Shown: in pieces, positions 62,178 through 64,000 of the stretch
Position numbering within the stretch: position 1 is the stretch's first letter
How the letters are laid out: each line of letters starts with the position of its first letter
DNA from: UBA6623 sp965238125
Lineage (GTDB): Bacteria > Acidobacteriota > Terriglobia > Bryobacterales > UBA6623
Direction of reading: 5' to 3'
Length of the DNA: 64,000 bases
Assembly: GCA_965238125.1 (NCBI GenBank)
Contig: OZ250179.1
Location: forward strand, 4,340,001 to 4,404,000
Translations under genes and position numbers: made by a program
The notes under the pieces: model-generated
What the model was told of the DNA's origin: nothing
What the model saw: the letters and a program-made list of their open reading frames with translations, nothing else
The model's database searches: none

Positions 62178-63759
62178 GAGTCTGTCCGAGTAACAACTTG
62201 GCACAGTTCCGGCAGGGCGGGAGATTCGGGCGCCGAGGTCAGCGACGCACGGGCGCGGAAGGCTCGTCGACCGCCGGGCGCCACAAACAAACCGCGCGGG
62301 CCGCCCAAAACGGCTTCCAGAGCCCTCCATGCGCCTCGCCGGCGCCCCCTTCCCGGTTTTTCTCCATCACGCTCCGCCACACAGCCCGTGCATCTTCAAA
62401 ATATTGTGCGTCAAGCACACCAAGGCCCACTCGCCCCGCACTTTCTTCAATCCCCGCAACAAAAATTGACGAATCCCGCGGGCTTGTTTAATCTGTCCGA
62501 ATATCGGCTCCACGATCCCTTTGCGTTGCGCGTACATCTTCGCTCCCGCTTTCGTCCGTAACTTGCGCTCCATCCGCTCGACTCGCGTGAGGTGGCTCGG
62601 GATCCGCCCCCGCGGCGGCGACGCCCGTTGTCCGCGCCGGTGTCTCTGGGCGGCAATATACGCTTCGATCTTTTGCTCAGGCTTCTCGGGCGCTTCCAAC
62701 GATTCCAAGTTCTTCTCCGAACAATAGCCGCTGTCGGCCAACACTTCGTCGGGCCGTTGCCCCGACTGCCGCTCGACCGCTTCCACCAACGGCGCCAGTT
62801 GCTCTTTGTCGTTCGCCGCCTCGGTCAGCGTCTGCCCGACAATCAATTGCGCCACGCTCTCGACCGCCGCCTGTGCGTTGTAGCCCTGCACGAACCCGTC
62901 GCCGCTTTTCATAATGCGCGACTCCGGATCGGTGAAATTGTATTGATCTTTGTCGCGCGGTTCGGCTTGCCGCGCCAGCTCGTCACAGCGACCCGCGGCG
63001 GCGGCTTGCTGTTGCGCCCGTTGCTTCGCTCGTTGCTCCAGCGCCTGCTTGGCTTGGCGAATCTTCTCCAGCCGCGTCTGCCGGCGTTGCAACTCCTCGG
63101 GCAATTCGTCGCCCGGCTTCTCGGCCCCGTAGCGCGCGTCCTCCGCCGCGTCGACTGCTTCGGCTTCGGCCAACATTTGCTTCACCTCGGCCGCCAACTG
63201 TGGCTCGCTGTGCTGGATCCGCCCGTAACTCATGGCCTTGTGCTTGGAGGCGTTGGCCTTCATCTTCGTGCCGTCGAGCGCCACCCGACCCAGCTTCATC
63301 GCCCCGCTCTCGAGCGCCACCCGCAACACTTGTTGGAACAGCCCCTCGAGGGCTTCCAGGTGGATCTTGCGAAAATCCGAGATCGTGCGGAAGTCGGGCT
63401 GGTTGCCGGCCGCCAACACGCGAAAGGCTACGTCCTCGACCAGCCGCCGGGCGATCCGGCGCGAGGAGCGCACGCCCAGGCAATAGCCGTAGAGCAGCAG
63501 TTTGACCATCAGCCGCGGATGATAAGGCGGCTGCCCGCGCTGCTCCCTTTCATAGACCTTCTCGATGGCCGACAAATCCAGTTGATCAACGAGGTCGTTG
63601 ACGAAATAGACGAGGTGGTTTTCGGGCAGCCAATCCTGCAAACTGGGAGGCAGCAGCAGTTTCTGCTCGGGAAGGTAGGCCCGGTAGGTTTTGCCCATAA
63701 ACCATTATCCCCCACTTTTGTTTTTTCTCCAAGAAGATAATGAATACTCGGACAGACTC
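62178..63759 (-). mobile_element. Intact IS1182-type insertion sequence
   Basis: 1582 bp. Ends GAGTCTGTCCGAGTA (left) and its complement (right) are perfect for 15 bp. Flanked on both sides by CTAG (62174-62177 and 63760-63763), the palindromic target duplication typical of this family. It contains one intact transposase gene. Confidence 0.9.
62367..63698 (-). CDS. IS1182-family transposase
   Basis: 443 aa. N-terminal DUF772-like region (LLPPSLQDWLPENHLVYFVNDLVDQLDL, YHPRLMVKLLLYGYCLGVRSSRRIARRLVEDVAFRVLAAGNQPDFRTISDFR). Catalytic residues in GRVALDGTKMKANASKHKAM, EVLADSGYCSEKN and KGIVEPIFGQIKQARGIRQFLLRGL (DDE). A coiled, Gln/Glu/Arg-rich linker lies in between. No interruption, so the element may be active. 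Confidence 0.95.
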   Translation of the reverse strand: MGKTYRAYLPEQKLLLPPSLQDWLPENHLVYFVNDLVDQLDLSAIEKVYEREQRGQPPYHPRLMVKLLLYGYCLGVRSSRRIARRLVEDVAFRVLAAGNQPDFRTISDFRKIHLEALEGLFQQVLRVALESGAMKLGRVALDGTKMKANASKHKAMSYGRIQHSEPQLAAEVKQMLAEAEAVDAAEDARYGAEKPGDELPEELQRRQTRLEKIRQAKQALEQRAKQRAQQQAAAAGRCDELARQAEPRDKDQYNFTDPESRIMKSGDGFVQGYNAQAAVESVAQLIVGQTLTEAANDKEQLAPLVEAVERQSGQRPDEVLADSGYCSEKNLESLEAPEKPEQKIEAYIAAQRHRRGQRASPPRGRIPSHLTRVERMERKLRTKAGAKMYAQRKGIVEPIFGQIKQARGIRQFLLRGLKKVRGEWALVCLTHNILKMHGLCGGA

Positions 63760-63763
63760 CTAG

Positions 63764-63880
63764 GCGAACCCGTCAAACCGGCCCTTGAAGGACACCCGGG
63801 CTGCCGGGCTCGGCGAGGGCGGCATGGGCGTGGTCTACAAGGCCGAGGACACGAAGCTTGATCGCCCGGTCGCTCTCAAC
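63764..63880 (+). pseudogene. Fragment of a eukaryotic-like serine/threonine protein kinase
   Basis: The rightward frame ending at 63880 reads LGEGGMGVVYKAEDTKLDRPVAL, the glycine-rich ATP loop plus the strand before the catalytic Lys of Hanks-type kinases. On the left it is cut by the IS1182 element at 63763, and on the right the IS1380 copy begins at 63881, exactly where the catalytic Lys would follow. No kinase activity is possible from this piece. Confidence 0.7.
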
Positions 63881-64000
63881 CCGGATTTCCACTTTAGTTT
63901 CGGTTCTGCTAACCATCGGGTGGACTCGGACGCCTTTATTTATGCGGGCTTGAAAGCACTCAAGGCGCTGAGGAGATCAACACCCAATGGGTGAAAAAGA
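63881..64000 (+). mobile_element. IS1380-family element, copy F, left end only (runs off the window)
   Basis: CCCGGATTTCC left end and a leader identical to copy C over about 115 bp, including the transposase start ATGGGTGAAAAAGA at 63987. The rest lies beyond the window. The left flank is CTCAA. Confidence 0.9.
63987..64000 (+). CDS. IS1380-family transposase, first codons only (window edge)
   Basis: ATG 63987 in the conserved AACACCCAATGGGTG leader; only MGEKE is visible. Presumably a full transposase as in copy A. Confidence 0.75.

Overview
The window reads as chromosome of a GC-rich, Gram-negative-type bacterium. It has many lipoproteins and signal peptides, a TRAP-type binding lipoprotein and a split F1F0-ATPase operon. 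The gene order rplM-rpsI-rpsB-tsf-pyrH-frr and the exported FecR-like protein with a charged, then glycine-rich tail resemble Acidobacteriota, but nothing here settles the phylum. The most distinctive property is genome flux. There are six IS1380-family copies or pieces, one intact IS1182-type element, one truncated ISNCY-type element, a group IIC intron, several families of dispersed palindromic repeats, and several genes broken by a single point change or by an IS junction.

Layout. 1-1.5 kb: pectinacetylesterase-family gene with one in-frame amber codon. 1.7-2.4 kb: 3' third of an IS1380 element. 2.5-10.8 kb: cca-rsmI, then two paralogous c-di-GMP signalling genes (PAS-GGDEF-EAL), all leftward. 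11.1-12.7 kb: intact IS1380. 12.8-14.2 kb: GNAT acetyltransferase and threonylcarbamoyl-AMP synthase. 14.2-18.2 kb: leftward translation cluster rplM-rpsI-rpsB-tsf-pyrH-frr. 18.5-21.4 kb: frameshifted acyl-CoA dehydrogenase with a second intact IS1380 at its stop codon. 21.7-24.7 kb: ThuA-like protein, TRAP binding lipoprotein, MoxR ATPase. 25-28.5 kb: Spy-like periplasmic protein, truncated IS1380, a 64-codon stump of the H+-pyrophosphatase gene, a block of repeats, and the 5' two-thirds of another IS1380. 28.5-31.3 kb: N-terminally truncated hypothetical gene, queA, aquaglyceroporin. 31.4-36.4 kb: F1 ATPase operon atpH-A-G-D-C without the F0 genes. 36.8-47.4 kb: frameshifted MOSC gene, rnr, GH127-like enzyme, Na+/alanine symporter, amidohydrolase lipoprotein, two metallophosphoesterases. 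47.7-51.6 kb: truncated ISNCY transposase, small membrane protein, exported flavin reductase, FecR-like protein. 51.7-58.8 kb: uvrB, a three-domain acyl synthetase-ACP-acyltransferase, NYN nuclease, infC, DUF454 protein. 59-60.8 kb: group IIC intron. 60.9-64 kb: PhyH dioxygenase, IS1182-type element, kinase fragment, start of another IS1380.

What ties it together. The core genes look functional and are arranged normally. Accessory genes are interrupted by IS elements, repeats and single-base lesions, the pattern of a lineage under relaxed selection with recent IS expansion; assembly error is the alternative for the single-base lesions. Strongest observations: (i) a palindromic repeat of about 116 bp sits in frame inside the acyl-ACP synthetase gene, with relatives between tsf and pyrH and between atpG and atpD; (ii) the two complementary parts of one IS1380 copy lie about 25 kb apart in the same orientation; (iii) infC has an ATT start, a strong Shine-Dalgarno and a terminator hairpin in its leader; (iv) the group IIC intron is inserted just after a stem-loop belonging to another dispersed repeat, and the flanking exons rejoin into the repeat consensus.
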